This document shows, piece by piece, positions 9,764 through 16,923 of a DNA stretch of 64,000 nt. The translations under genes were made by a program, and so were the position numbers. Each line of letters starts with the position of its first letter. Within the stretch, counting starts at the first letter, position 1. The notes beneath the pieces were generated by a model. That model saw nothing but the letters and a program-made list of their open reading frames with translations, did no database searches and had not been told where the DNA came from. The stretch spans positions 1,141,263 to 1,205,262 of the forward strand of contig NZ_KQ236743.1 of assembly GCF_001185345.1 (NCBI RefSeq). Direction: 5' to 3'. This DNA is from Dorea sp. D27 (GTDB taxonomy: Bacteria > Bacillota > Clostridia > Lachnospirales > Lachnospiraceae).

Positions 9764-9845
9764 TTATATTGCAGGCATTTTCATGATACAATATTATGAA
9801 AGACAGGTTCGGAAAATAAAAAACCGTATATAAAGAAGGATATCT

Positions 9846-12131
9846 ATGTTGAAGCAATTAAAGTCCCAGAGTCTAAGAAAGCAAATATCAGCTGCCGGTA
9901 TGCTTGGCATCGTCATCGCAGTCGTCCTGTCCGTCATCAGTATCTTTTCCTATAAGAGTCTTAAGAATACGCAGGAGCAGGAAGCGAAACAATATTTGAA
10001 CGAAGTCGTGTCCCAGTACAAGAACGCGATAGATATAAAAATTGACGGCAGCCTTCAGACACTGCGGGCACTGTCAACTTTTATTGAAAAAAGCGGGGAT
10101 ATAGGTCTGGCTCAGATATTGGAGCAGCTTCGGGCGGAAAGCAGTCAGAACGATTTCCTGCGGATGGGTTACATCCAGTCTGACGGCACGGGGTATTTCA
10201 TAGATACTGACGGCGCGGAGCATTATGGTATCGATGTCGGAAATGAATCTTTCATACAGAAGACGCTCGCAGGGGAGGACACCGTATCTGATACCCTTAC
10301 GGATATATTCTCAGGCGATACGGTAAACTGCTATAGTGTTCCTGTCTATCTGGACGGCGCCGTCACAGGTGCTTTGACTGCCACCACAAGCTCGACCGTG
10401 TTCTCATCCATCATTGAGCAGAAACTTTTCGGAGGAAACGCATACACACATATCATACGAAGCAACGGAGACTATGTCGTACGCTCTTCCCACGCTGTAA
10501 TCCAGAAAGACATTAAAAATATCTTTGATGACGGGAATGTATCTCCTGAAGACAGGAAATATATTGAGCAGTCCGCAAAATCCGGGCAGAGCTCCTTCTC
10601 TACTTTTGAATACAGGAATCAAAAATACTGGACGACGATCCTACCAATCGGAATCAATGACTGGAATTTATTCTGTGTCGTTCCACAAGATTACCTGAGT
10701 GAAAATTTCAGTACGCTTATGACCGTCTTCCTTGTAATCATGATCTGCATTACCGCCCTTTTTTCTGTCCTCTTTTTGTATATCTATCATATTATCAAAA
10801 AAAGCAGAGAGGAGATAACAAGGCTTGCGTACACAGATGTCCTTACAGGTTCGGACAACCGCAACAAATTTATCCTCGACATGCAGCGGCTCTTTAACGA
10901 CTCCAGAAATTATGCCATGGTGCTGCTGAATATAAACGGTTTTAAATTTGTCAATGAATTTTATGGCTACGATGCCGGCAACATGCTGCTGAGGCATATC
11001 GCCGCCGTGCTTGCTGCCAACATCGGCGAGCATGAGCTCTGCTACCGGGACAACGCAGACCAATTTGGCATGCTTCTGAAATGCCGCCGCCAGAAAGAGC
11101 TGGCCAAGCGGCTGAAGTTGATTCAGGAGCAGATTCATAAGTTCAGGCTGAGCCGGAACCAGGATTATCATATCCTCTGCAATTTCGGAGTAATGATTAT
11201 CGATGAGAGCGAGAGCGGAAGGTCTGCAGTGAATACCGATTTTGATAGCGTAATGAACGGCGCGCTGCTTGCGCTTGAAAGCGTAAAGGGGAATGAGATG
11301 GATTCCATCGCCTTCTACGACAGGCATCTGCACGAAAAGGCCGCCAGAAGGACAGAAATAGAGAACCGGATGTGGAATGCGGTTGAAAATCATGAATTTA
11401 TCATGTATCTCCAGCCAAAATTTTCGCTGAACACAGGGCTTCTGCACAGCGCAGAGGCACTTGTGCGCTGGCTGCCCGGTGACGGGAAGATGATATATCC
11501 CGATGAGTTCATTCCGGTATTTGAACAGAACGGGTTCATCACGAGGCTGGACATGTACATGTTGGAAGAAGCCTGCCGCCGCCTGGCGGACTGGGGCAAG
11601 ATGGGATACCCCGCTGTGCCCATCGCGGTGAACCAGTCACGGATCTTTTTCTATGATGCGGAATACCTGAACAAGCTGGAAGAGATTGTCCGCTCCTACG
11701 CCGTCAATCCGGCGCTTATCATCTTGGAAGTGACGGAAACCGTTGCAATGAATAATCTGGAGCGGATCAAGACAGTCATCGCCAAACTTCACGCCATGGG
11801 CTTCAAGGTGTCCATGGACGACTTCGGAAGCGGCTACTCTTCCCTCAATACGCTGCGGGAACTGCATGTCGACGAGATTAAGCTGGACCGGGAATTTCTC
11901 TCTTTCCAGGCAGAATCCGGCCGGAACGAAGCCATCATACGCAATGTCATACATCTGGCAAAGGATCTGTCCGCCGCTACCGTGGCCGAGGGAATCGAGA
12001 CGGAACAACAGCTTGAATTTTTGAAGTCGCTCTCCTGCGACATCGGACAGGGGTACTATTTTTCCAGACCGGTTCCGGCAGACGACTTCTTCCGGGCTGA
12101 AAAGAGCCGGAAGCAGGTACGGGGCTGTTAG
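9846..12131 (+). CDS. Membrane c-di-GMP phosphodiesterase (dCache-degenerate GGDEF-EAL)
   Basis: 761 residues. A membrane helix (about 17-38), a double-Cache-like extracellular sensor (about 40-290) and a second helix (about 298-322) precede a GGDEF-type domain (about 330-490) and an EAL domain (about 510-750). The GGDEF site is degenerate (DNADQF in place of GGDEF), so cyclase activity is unlikely. The EAL domain keeps its catalytic set: EALVRW, the N in NQS, E in LEVTET, DDFGSGYSSL, the K in DEIKLD and E in AEGIET. It should therefore hydrolyse c-di-GMP in response to an external signal. SD AAGAAGGA lies 5 nt before the ATG. Single-gene unit; the stop lies inside the terminator hairpin. Confidence 0.93.
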   Translation: MLKQLKSQSLRKQISAAGMLGIVIAVVLSVISIFSYKSLKNTQEQEAKQYLNEVVSQYKNAIDIKIDGSLQTLRALSTFIEKSGDIGLAQILEQLRAESSQNDFLRMGYIQSDGTGYFIDTDGAEHYGIDVGNESFIQKTLAGEDTVSDTLTDIFSGDTVNCYSVPVYLDGAVTGALTATTSSTVFSSIIEQKLFGGNAYTHIIRSNGDYVVRSSHAVIQKDIKNIFDDGNVSPEDRKYIEQSAKSGQSSFSTFEYRNQKYWTTILPIGINDWNLFCVVPQDYLSENFSTLMTVFLVIMICITALFSVLFLYIYHIIKKSREEITRLAYTDVLTGSDNRNKFILDMQRLFNDSRNYAMVLLNINGFKFVNEFYGYDAGNMLLRHIAAVLAANIGEHELCYRDNADQFGMLLKCRRQKELAKRLKLIQEQIHKFRLSRNQDYHILCNFGVMIIDESESGRSAVNTDFDSVMNGALLALESVKGNEMDSIAFYDRHLHEKAARRTEIENRMWNAVENHEFIMYLQPKFSLNTGLLHSAEALVRWLPGDGKMIYPDEFIPVFEQNGFITRLDMYMLEEACRRLADWGKMGYPAVPIAVNQSRIFFYDAEYLNKLEEIVRSYAVNPALIILEVTETVAMNNLERIKTVIAKLHAMGFKVSMDDFGSGYSSLNTLRELHVDEIKLDREFLSFQAESGRNEAIIRNVIHLAKDLSAATVAEGIETEQQLEFLKSLSCDIGQGYYFSRPVPADDFFRAEKSRKQVRGC

Positions 12132-12167
12132 ATGAGACAACATCCCCTGCCTGATTCCGGCTCTTTT
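12100..12167 (+). terminator. Terminator built on a dispersed palindrome
   Basis: A perfect 13-bp stem (AAAAGAGCCGGAA at 12100-12112, complement at 12155-12167) ends in TTTT, with further GCAGG/CCTGC pairing inside. The left arm is the last part of the phosphodiesterase gene. The right arm shares an identical 27-mer (12139-12165) with the palindrome at 35606-35632. Confidence 0.7.
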
Positions 12168-12197
12168 CATAGCAACGTCACATCGCCCGACGCAGCT

Positions 12198-12833
12198 TTA
12201 CGAAACTTTCATTTCTTCTATACAGCCTGACTGTATTGCGCTGATCTTAGCCTCTATTTTTTCCTTCGGCCAGTCCCACCACCTGATTTCTAGCAAGTCA
12301 TGGATCGTCTCCTCGGAAAACCGCTTCCTGATAGGTCTTGCCGGCACGCCTCCGACTATCGTATACGGCGGCACATCTTTTGTCACGAGCGAACGTGTAC
12401 CGATGATTGCCCCGTCTCCTATGGTGACGCCTGCAAGAATCACAGCCTCATATCCAATCCATACGTCATTGCCTACCATGATATCCCCTTTGTTGTCCCA
12501 GGAACGGGAAACGTCCCTGCGGTCAAGTCCCCATTCTTCGAAGAAAAGGGGGAACGGATACGTGGACAATGAATGCATGCTGTGGTTCGCGCTGTTGAAC
12601 AAAAATCTTGCACCACACGCGATGGAACAAAATTTCCCGATTACAAGCTTATCTTCGTTGATAGGATAATGGTATAATACATTGTTCTTCTCGAACAGAA
12701 CCGGGTCATTTACAAAATCATTATACATCGTGTAGCTGCCGACGTTTATGTTCGGATTGGTGATTACGTTCTCTAAATATACGGTATCTTTATCCCCCGT
12801 ACGTGGATAGATGAGTTTTTCTGGAATAGCCAT
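12198..12833 (-). CDS. Vat/CatB-type xenobiotic acetyltransferase
   Basis: 211-residue left-handed beta-helix acetyltransferase, very like the Vat (streptogramin A) and CatB families. Seen: the VGSYTMYND start of the helix, LYHYPINEDKLVIGKFCSI, NANH-type catalytic histidine H84 in NSANHSM, IGNDVWIG-type hexapeptides, and the C-terminal WWDWP. The family transfers acetyl from acetyl-CoA to a hydroxyl on drugs such as streptogramin A or chloramphenicol. Many chromosomal members have unproven substrates, so resistance here is an inference. AGGAGGG lies 7 nt before the ATG. The gene follows a 15-codon leader ORF and has its own promoter, an arrangement seen in inducible resistance genes. Confidence 0.88.
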   Translation of the reverse strand: MAIPEKLIYPRTGDKDTVYLENVITNPNINVGSYTMYNDFVNDPVLFEKNNVLYHYPINEDKLVIGKFCSIACGARFLFNSANHSMHSLSTYPFPLFFEEWGLDRRDVSRSWDNKGDIMVGNDVWIGYEAVILAGVTIGDGAIIGTRSLVTKDVPPYTIVGGVPARPIRKRFSEETIHDLLEIRWWDWPKEKIEAKISAIQSGCIEEMKVS

Positions 12834-12854
12834 CTGATTAACCCTCCTGTATGC

Positions 12855-12902
12855 TTATTCTGCCATTTCAACTATTCCAGCCATTACAATGCAACGTTTC
12901 AT
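12855..12902 (-). CDS. 15-codon leader ORF upstream of the acetyltransferase
   Basis: Encodes MKRCIVMAGIVEMAE and stop. GGAGGAG (12917-12911) is 8 nt before its ATG, and its stop is 21 nt before the acetyltransferase ATG. Short, well-initiated ORFs in this position often act in translational attenuation of drug-acetyltransferase genes. I could not find a convincing hairpin hiding the second ribosome binding site, so the mechanism is open. Confidence 0.5.
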   Translation of the reverse strand: MKRCIVMAGIVEMAE

Positions 12903-12933
12903 AGAAAACACTCCTCCGTCTTAGTATAAGGAT

Positions 12934-12962
12934 ATTATACGCCGTATTGCCCCGAAACTCAA
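12934..12962 (-). promoter_or_regulatory. Promoter of leader ORF and acetyltransferase
   Basis: On the minus strand TTGAGT (12962-12957), a 17-nt spacer and a perfect TATAAT (12939-12934). Transcription would start about 25 nt before the leader ATG. It lies just beyond the stop of the collagen-like gene, so the acetyltransferase has its own transcript. Confidence 0.7.
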
Positions 12963-12973
12963 TATGGAAGCTG

Positions 12974-13828
12974 TTACCTGATCTTCCAGCCGCTCCAGTT
13001 TGTACCGTCCCATCGGTTTGTCGCCAGCCCGTTATCCCGGCCAAAGAGGATTATCGTAATCTGGTCGCTCGTACGCCTCAGCACGATTCCAAGTGTATAT
13101 TTGTAATACTTGTTCGGCACGTTCGTCGTATATTCCCCGGATGACACGAGGGAAAGCATATGCTGCGTCTTCAATGCTTCTGCCAGGATATCATTTGACG
13201 GCTTCAGATAGGAACTGATATTTAGCACAGCACCGTCCAAGATACTGCTTACGGCCTGCAGGTCTTCATGAAGCTTCTTCCCCTGCCTCGCATCCAGCGC
13301 AAACCCTTCTTCGTCCGTATCCAGATTGTCGGCTATATTTACCGGACCTGCAGGACCCTCATCTCCTTTGTCTCCTTTCGGACCGGCAGGCCCTGCATCT
13401 CCCCTGTCTCCTTTCGGGCCCTGTGGACCGGCGGCACCTATGTCGCCTTTTGGTCCGGTAGCCCCGGTTGGACCCTGTGGACCTGCAGGGCCGGTATCTC
13501 CTTTCGGTCCGGTTGCACCCTGTGGGCCCGTGGCTCCCGTCGGACCCTGTGGGCCCGTCAATCCTTGTGGACCTGTAGCACCTTGCGGCCCTGTGGCTCC
13601 TGTCAGTCCCTGTGGGCCTCTTGGACCCTCGTCTCCTTTGTCGCCCTTCGGGCCAGTTGCCGATACTCCAGTGTCCACATCTCCTATGTACCAGCTGCCA
13701 TTTTCACCGATGTGCGGCGTGATACCGTCATCCCCTCTTGCCTTGACCCCCGTATCATAATTGTTGATAAACCAGTTGCCATTTTCACCGATGTAAATTT
13801 CCGGTATAAAGTTTACGTTTCCTTCCAT
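12974..13828 (-). CDS. Collagen-like protein with phage-tail-type C-terminus
   Basis: 284 residues. Two copies of an IGENGxWxIxxxDTG module (about 12-28 and 39-55) are followed by 34 uninterrupted Gly-X-Y triplets (about 59-160) rich in GPQ, GAT, GPK and GDK. The C-terminal part has the LDARQGKKL helix common in phage tail fibres, ending in a pyocin-knob-like tail with RWDGTNWSGWK. No signal peptide or cell-wall anchor is present, which fits a trimeric phage-fibre-derived or spore-surface collagen rather than a sortase-anchored adhesin. AGGAGGT sits 7 nt before the ATG at 13828. It directly follows tRNA-Leu, with no phage structural genes beside it. Function unknown. Confidence 0.85.
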   Translation of the reverse strand: MEGNVNFIPEIYIGENGNWFINNYDTGVKARGDDGITPHIGENGSWYIGDVDTGVSATGPKGDKGDEGPRGPQGLTGATGPQGATGPQGLTGPQGPTGATGPQGATGPKGDTGPAGPQGPTGATGPKGDIGAAGPQGPKGDRGDAGPAGPKGDKGDEGPAGPVNIADNLDTDEEGFALDARQGKKLHEDLQAVSSILDGAVLNISSYLKPSNDILAEALKTQHMLSLVSSGEYTTNVPNKYYKYTLGIVLRRTSDQITIILFGRDNGLATNRWDGTNWSGWKIR

Positions 13829-13907
13829 GTTGTGTACCTCCTTTTTTTGATAGCTGCATCTTAACAACTTGCAGCGGGACATGGAGGGACACTTTAAAAT
13901 TTAATGC

Positions 13908-13947
13908 AAAAAAACACCGGAAACCGTTGGAATTCGGTTCCGGTGTT
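13908..13947 (-). terminator. Terminator after tRNA-Leu
   Basis: AACACCGGAA pairs with TTCCGGTGTT around an inner CCG/CGG stem and is followed by a run of seven T on the minus strand: a textbook intrinsic terminator just after the tRNA. Confidence 0.9.
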
Positions 13948-13957
13948 CTTCGTCGGC

Positions 13958-14040
13958 TGCGGATGGTGGGACTTGAACCCACACGAGGTCGCCCCCGCAA
14001 GATTTTGAGTCTTGTGCGTCTGCCATTCCGCCACATCCGC
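13958..14040 (-). tRNA. tRNA-Leu (anticodon CAA)
   Basis: 83-nt class II tRNA. The acceptor stem GCGGATG pairs with CATCCGC. The anticodon stem CAAGA/TCTTG holds the loop CTCAAAA, giving anticodon CAA (codon UUG). A long variable arm precedes the T arm GTGGG-TTCAAGT-CCCAC. The discriminator base is A, and CCA is not encoded (GCC follows). It has its own promoter and terminator. Confidence 0.95.
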
Positions 14041-14068
14041 TCATCCCGGCCTTCTCAAGCCGAGATTT

Positions 14069-14097
14069 ATTGTATCATATTGTTCTGATATTTACAA
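14069..14097 (-). promoter_or_regulatory. Promoter of tRNA-Leu
   Basis: TTGTAA (14097-14092), 17-nt spacer, TACAAT (14074-14069) on the minus strand, about 30 nt upstream of the mature tRNA 5' end. Confidence 0.6.
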
Positions 14098-14105
14098 CAA
14101 TTATT

Positions 14106-14744
14106 TTATAAAAGTGACGCATTATCCAATGCTGTCAAATCTTCGTCTGGTATATAGTATACACCTTCCTTATCCGGCTTAACATGGATTGTAACGATCT
14201 GCTCGTCCCCATATGCAGGGTTGGCTATCTTTTCCGCCAGAATATCGTACATTTTTCCATATACCATTTCATTGATTTTGTCTTCGGCAGGAATCTCCGC
14301 CGCGTCTGCCAGTTCAGACTGAACCGCGCTCAGGACTTCGTCGTCAAGTCCCTCAAATGCTGTCAGCGGTTTTATCTTAACATCGATGGTAAAGGAATCA
14401 TCGTCCGCTTCTTTGGCATCGCCAAGCTTATAGTCCACCTGTTTTCCGATGTCGAGAAATAAATTTCTGTAGTTTTCAACCATCTCCTCTGATAATGTCG
14501 ACTTATCAATACCGGCTTCCGTAAGCAGCTCGTCCAGGTTGCCTTCATACAGTTCTTTCGCTTCTTTTTCGGTAGCGTCCGTCTGCTTGATATACTCTTT
14601 AAATTCTCCTTTATACTGTGCATCGAGTACGGACTGCGCATATGCTTTTGCGTCCTCTTTGGACATTCCTCCGCAGCCGCTCAGCATTACCATGGCTAGA
14701 ACGAGCACCAGTGCAAGCAGGCTTATTTTCTTTGTTTTTTTCAT
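14106..14744 (-). CDS. Putative lipoprotein
   Basis: 212 residues. A lysine-rich start and hydrophobic stretch end in the lipobox LSGC, with C24 as the lipidated cysteine, so it should be anchored on the outer face of the membrane. The rest is acidic, helical and soluble, without a motif I can name; it resembles small clostridial lipoproteins of DUF5105 type. The ATG at 14744 is chosen over an upstream start because GGAGGG precedes it and the signal peptide begins there. A good promoter is at 14778-14806, so it can be expressed apart from lysA. Function unknown. Confidence 0.85.
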   Translation of the reverse strand: MKKTKKISLLALVLVLAMVMLSGCGGMSKEDAKAYAQSVLDAQYKGEFKEYIKQTDATEKEAKELYEGNLDELLTEAGIDKSTLSEEMVENYRNLFLDIGKQVDYKLGDAKEADDDSFTIDVKIKPLTAFEGLDDEVLSAVQSELADAAEIPAEDKINEMVYGKMYDILAEKIANPAYGDEQIVTIHVKPDKEGVYYIPDEDLTALDNASLL

Positions 14745-14777
14745 AGTTACCCTCCTACATAAAGTATTAATGTATCC

Positions 14778-14806
14778 ATTATATATCAGGCCCATGGAAA
14801 AAGCAA
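14778..14806 (-). promoter_or_regulatory. Promoter of the lipoprotein gene
   Basis: TTGCTT (14806-14801), 17-nt spacer, perfect TATAAT (14783-14778) on the minus strand, between the lysA stop and the lipoprotein gene. Confidence 0.6.
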
Positions 14807-14815
14807 ATTTTACCA

Positions 14816-16087
14816 TTAATCCAGCAGTTTTTTACCGATATCAAAGCAGTCAAACGTTGCAAAGTAATCTGCCGGTGTCTCAGCCCGTCTTATGAGCTGC
14901 GTGCTGCCGTCTTTCTTCAGCAGCAGCTCCGCTGATTTCAGCTTGCCGTTATAATTGTATCCCATCGAGGAGCCGTGCGCCCCTGTGTCATGGATGACGA
15001 GGAGATCTCCCATCTCTATCTTGGGAAGCATACGGTCAATCGCGAATTTATCGTTGTTCTCGCAGAGGGAGCCGACGATATCATACTTATGGTCACACGG
15101 ACAGTCTTCCTTCCCCATTACGGTAACATGATGGTATGCCCCGTACATTGCCGGGCGCATGAGATTTACGGCACAGGCATCTACACCGATATATTCTTTG
15201 TGGGTGTGCTTTTCATGGATTGCTTCGGTCACTAGACATCCGTAAGGCCCGAGCATAAAACGGCCAAGCTCCGTATAGATCTCCACATCCCCCATACCCG
15301 CGGGAACGAGGATTTCCTCAAATACGCGTCGTACGCCGTCACCGATGATTCTTATATCGTTCGGCTCCTGATCGGGCGTATAAGGAATGCCAATTCCTCC
15401 TGAAAGATTGATGAATTTTATATGTACTCCCGTTTCCTTCTGCAGCCTGACCGCCTCTTCAAATAATATCTTGGCAAGCATCGGATAGTATTCGTTCGTT
15501 ACCGTGTTGCTGGCAAGAAACGCATGGATGCCAAATTCTCGAGCGCCTTTGGCTTTCAGAATCTTGAAAGCTTCAAACAGCTGCTCTGTTGTCATGCCGT
15601 ATTTGGAATCGCCCGGATTATCCATGATATCGTTGCTGATCTTGAACAGGCCGCCCGGATTATAACGGCAGCTTATCGTCTCAGGAATATAACCAATCGT
15701 CTCTTCCAGAAAATCAATATGTGTGATATCATCCAGGTTGATGACTGCACCTAGCTTTTCCGCATATACGAACTCTTCCGCAGGCGTATCATTTGAGGAG
15801 AACATGATGTCATCCCCGGTAATCCCGACTGCCTCCGACAGCATAAGCTCTGTATAGGAAGAGCAATCGCAGCCACAGCCATATTCCCGCAGTATGTCGA
15901 TGAGAAACGGGTTAGGTGTCGCTTTTACGGCAAAATATTCTTTATATCCTTTATTCCATGAAAATGCATCCCGGAGCGCCTCCATATTCCTGCGTATCCC
16001 CTGCTCATCGTACAGATGGAAAGGAGTCGGATACTCTTTTATGATTTCGTCCAGCTGCTCTTTTTTTACAAATGTCTCTTTTTTCAT
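14816..16087 (-). CDS. lysA: Diaminopimelate decarboxylase-type PLP enzyme
   Basis: 423-residue fold-III PLP decarboxylase. The Schiff-base lysine lies in YFAVKATPNP (about residue 53), the PLP-phosphate loop in NLSGGIGIPY, and the second-subunit cysteine in GSLCENND. LysA converts meso-diaminopimelate to lysine. Some signature segments deviate from E. coli LysA: GIHAFLASN replaces the usual HIGS, and CENND replaces CESGD. Both changes fit a clostridial LysA subgroup but leave room for another D- or diamino-acid substrate. Its ATG overlaps the stop of the TrmB-type regulator (ATGA), so the two are translationally coupled. I favour LysA on overall resemblance. Confidence 0.82.
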   Translation of the reverse strand: MKKETFVKKEQLDEIIKEYPTPFHLYDEQGIRRNMEALRDAFSWNKGYKEYFAVKATPNPFLIDILREYGCGCDCSSYTELMLSEAVGITGDDIMFSSNDTPAEEFVYAEKLGAVINLDDITHIDFLEETIGYIPETISCRYNPGGLFKISNDIMDNPGDSKYGMTTEQLFEAFKILKAKGAREFGIHAFLASNTVTNEYYPMLAKILFEEAVRLQKETGVHIKFINLSGGIGIPYTPDQEPNDIRIIGDGVRRVFEEILVPAGMGDVEIYTELGRFMLGPYGCLVTEAIHEKHTHKEYIGVDACAVNLMRPAMYGAYHHVTVMGKEDCPCDHKYDIVGSLCENNDKFAIDRMLPKIEMGDLLVIHDTGAHGSSMGYNYNGKLKSAELLLKKDGSTQLIRRAETPADYFATFDCFDIGKKLLD

Positions 16088-16800
16088 GATTCTTTATTCT
16101 CCTCCCGTAGCGCAAGTAATTTTATCTCATTTCCTAATGCCCTCTTATACAGCTCTACAAAGTTCTTCTGCCCGGAATACAGGCACGTGTTCATGCTGCC
16201 CTCCCCGTACTCTCCCGTGAGCACATATTTCGAATCCGTAATCAGCCCTATCTGCATCCCTCTGTCCTCTCCCATGTATACTTTCACATTGGCAAGATGG
16301 ACCGGCCGGTCCGTGATAATGACGACCTTCTTTCGCGCCGCGACAAGATCTTCCAGCTCACGTACGAAAAGAAGCAGGTAATTCCGCGTACATGAGATGT
16401 ACACTCTGTTCTCCGCCTGTCCGAGCAGGTTTTTCATCTTGTCCAGTATATGGCGGGCTCCTTCTATCGTAATATATCCTTCTGCGCTGCTCTTTTCATT
16501 AGGGAGATGAGAGATAAGCCAGTTTCTCGATTCCTCCAGCATCCTTATATGATTTTTACAGAACTCTCTGAGCGGTACCGGCACATACTTCCTCGTTGTA
16601 CCTTCTTCCACCAGATAAGCTCCTCCTTTTTCCGTAAGGCTTGCAAGAGAATTATAAGCATTGGATCTGGATATGCCAATTAACTTGGCAACCTCATACC
16701 CCGTCGTCTTCCCCTCTCCCAGAAGGCATTGGTATATGGCCGCTTCCTGCCTCGTCAGTCCAAATTCCAGCAGACGTTCAACAAATGTCGTACTTTCCAT
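16084..16800 (-). CDS. TrmB-family transcriptional regulator
   Basis: 238 residues. The N-terminal winged helix (about 10-80) has the TrmB pattern GLTRQEAAIYQCLL and a recognition helix near SRSNAYNSL. The C-terminal half (about 110-230) resembles the TrmB phospholipase-D-like effector domain. TrmB proteins are best known as sugar sensors in archaea; here the four-base overlap with lysA suggests control of lysine or diaminopimelate metabolism, which is an inference. It is the first gene of the transcript, so autoregulation is likely. Confidence 0.85.
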   Translation of the reverse strand: MESTTFVERLLEFGLTRQEAAIYQCLLGEGKTTGYEVAKLIGISRSNAYNSLASLTEKGGAYLVEEGTTRKYVPVPLREFCKNHIRMLEESRNWLISHLPNEKSSAEGYITIEGARHILDKMKNLLGQAENRVYISCTRNYLLLFVRELEDLVAARKKVVIITDRPVHLANVKVYMGEDRGMQIGLITDSKYVLTGEYGEGSMNTCLYSGQKNFVELYKRALGNEIKLLALREENKES

Positions 16801-16842
16801 CTTTTTGTCCTTCTCTTTCTTCTAGTAGTTCTCCATGGGAAC

Positions 16843-16871
16843 ACTATATTACAATCCCAGCCACCTGTCAA
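16843..16871 (-). promoter_or_regulatory. Promoter of the trmB-lysA operon
   Basis: Consensus TTGACA (16871-16866), 17-nt spacer, TATAGT (16848-16843) on the minus strand. A GTTC-N7-GAAC dyad centred at 16835 lies at the start site and could be an operator for the regulator. Confidence 0.7.
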
Positions 16872-16893
16872 TAACAAAACCGTACAATAATAG

Positions 16894-16917
16894 AAAAAAG
16901 CACGGTCATACCGTGCC
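16894..16917 (-). terminator. Terminator of pyk
   Basis: GCACGGT-ATG-ACCGTGC followed by TTTTTT on the minus strand, just beyond the pyk stop. It separates pyk from the trmB-lysA operon. Confidence 0.93.
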
Positions 16918-16923
16918 ATTCTC

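Noticed and set aside
13350-13650. Short direct DNA repeats resembling a CRISPR array
   Set aside because: Repeats have 9-bp Gly-X-Y periodicity inside an open coding frame, with no spacers and no cas genes.
13326-13760. A 144-codon plus-strand frame rich in GP repeats
   Set aside because: It is the mirror of the collagen-like Gly-X-Y codons on the minus strand and has no start signal of its own.
13958-14040. tRNA-Leu as an attachment site of an integrated island
   Set aside because: I found no second copy of the tRNA 3' end between 9.7 and 14 kb and no integrase; integration remains only a possibility.
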